Shown here: one piece after another, positions 63,942 through 64,000 of the stretch | How positions within the stretch are numbered: position 1 is the first letter of the stretch | Layout of the letters: every line of letters begins with the position of its first letter | Source of the DNA: Clarkia xantiana subsp. parviflora | Taxonomy: Eukaryota; Streptophyta; Magnoliopsida; Myrtales; Onagraceae | Direction of reading: 5' to 3' | Assembly (NCBI GenBank): GCA_036873135.1 | Contig: JAPTYO010000001.1 | Location: 47,727,774 to 47,791,773 of the forward strand | DNA: 64,000 bases | The notes under the pieces: generated by a model | What the model saw: only the letters and a program-made list of their open reading frames with translations | What the model was told of the DNA's origin: nothing | The model's database searches: none | Translations under genes and position numbers: made by a program

Positions 63942-64000
63942 CATGGACACTTCTAACTTTTTACAATCTCTCCATATTTTATTGGTTTATTTAACATCTA

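Overview
This window is nuclear DNA of a flowering plant, most likely a eudicot. The evidence is GT-AG split genes of plant type, a plant-specific SHI/STYLISH (SRS) zinc-finger gene, and plant lineages of Copia, Tat-type Gypsy, L1 LINE, Mutator-like (MULE), CACTA, hAT and TRIM elements. I see only two ordinary host genes: a 13-exon FG-GAP membrane-protein gene resembling Arabidopsis NERD1 (8906-16083, +) and a two-exon SRS/LRP1-type transcription factor (32207-33237, -). I could not identify the species.

Layout. At 85-8500 is Tat1, a damaged Tat-lineage Gypsy element read on the minus strand. It has 802-bp LTRs, a GTGCC target duplication, deletions in gag and pol, and a multi-exon accessory gene on the opposite strand. 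It inserted about 405 bp upstream of the NERD1-like ATG. From 16.1 to 22.2 kb is AT-rich intergenic DNA with a hairpin MITE, a TRIM element and a CACTA end. At 22566-27521 is a structurally complete Copia element with identical LTRs, a CTTAT target duplication and one open 1490-codon gag-pol frame. From 27.5 to 32.1 kb is AT-rich DNA with one inverted-repeat element and a long AT microsatellite, followed by the SRS gene. At 34.1-37.0 kb are remnants of another Tat element and of a LINE.

At 37281-55477 is a three-level nest. A 1000-bp MULE (9-bp duplication AATATATTA) was entered by a 6.7-kb L1-type LINE (16-bp duplication, poly-A). The LINE was then entered by Tat2, a 10.4-kb Tat element (duplication ATCTA) with 812-bp LTRs that look identical. 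Tat2 has no reverse transcriptase or integrase. Its single long frame is gag, protease, then a second gag-like segment, and it carries an antisense accessory gene homologous to the one in Tat1. At 57037-60035 is a small non-autonomous LTR element with 63-bp in-frame tandem repeats. At 61864-62781 is a second MULE with an exact 9-bp duplication. The window ends in an hAT-like terminus.

How the parts relate: Tat1, Tat2 and the 57-kb element share the same primer-binding-site core (TTGGCGCCGTC), so the pol-less elements could be mobilised by one partner elsewhere in the genome. Tat1 and Tat2 share the plan 3' LTR, antisense multi-exon gene, tandem-repeat zone, gag(-pol), 5' LTR. The antisense gene pair and the gag-protease-gag polyprotein are the most unusual coding content. 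In the host gene, an exact 195-bp tandem duplication copies a splice acceptor and part of an exon in frame.
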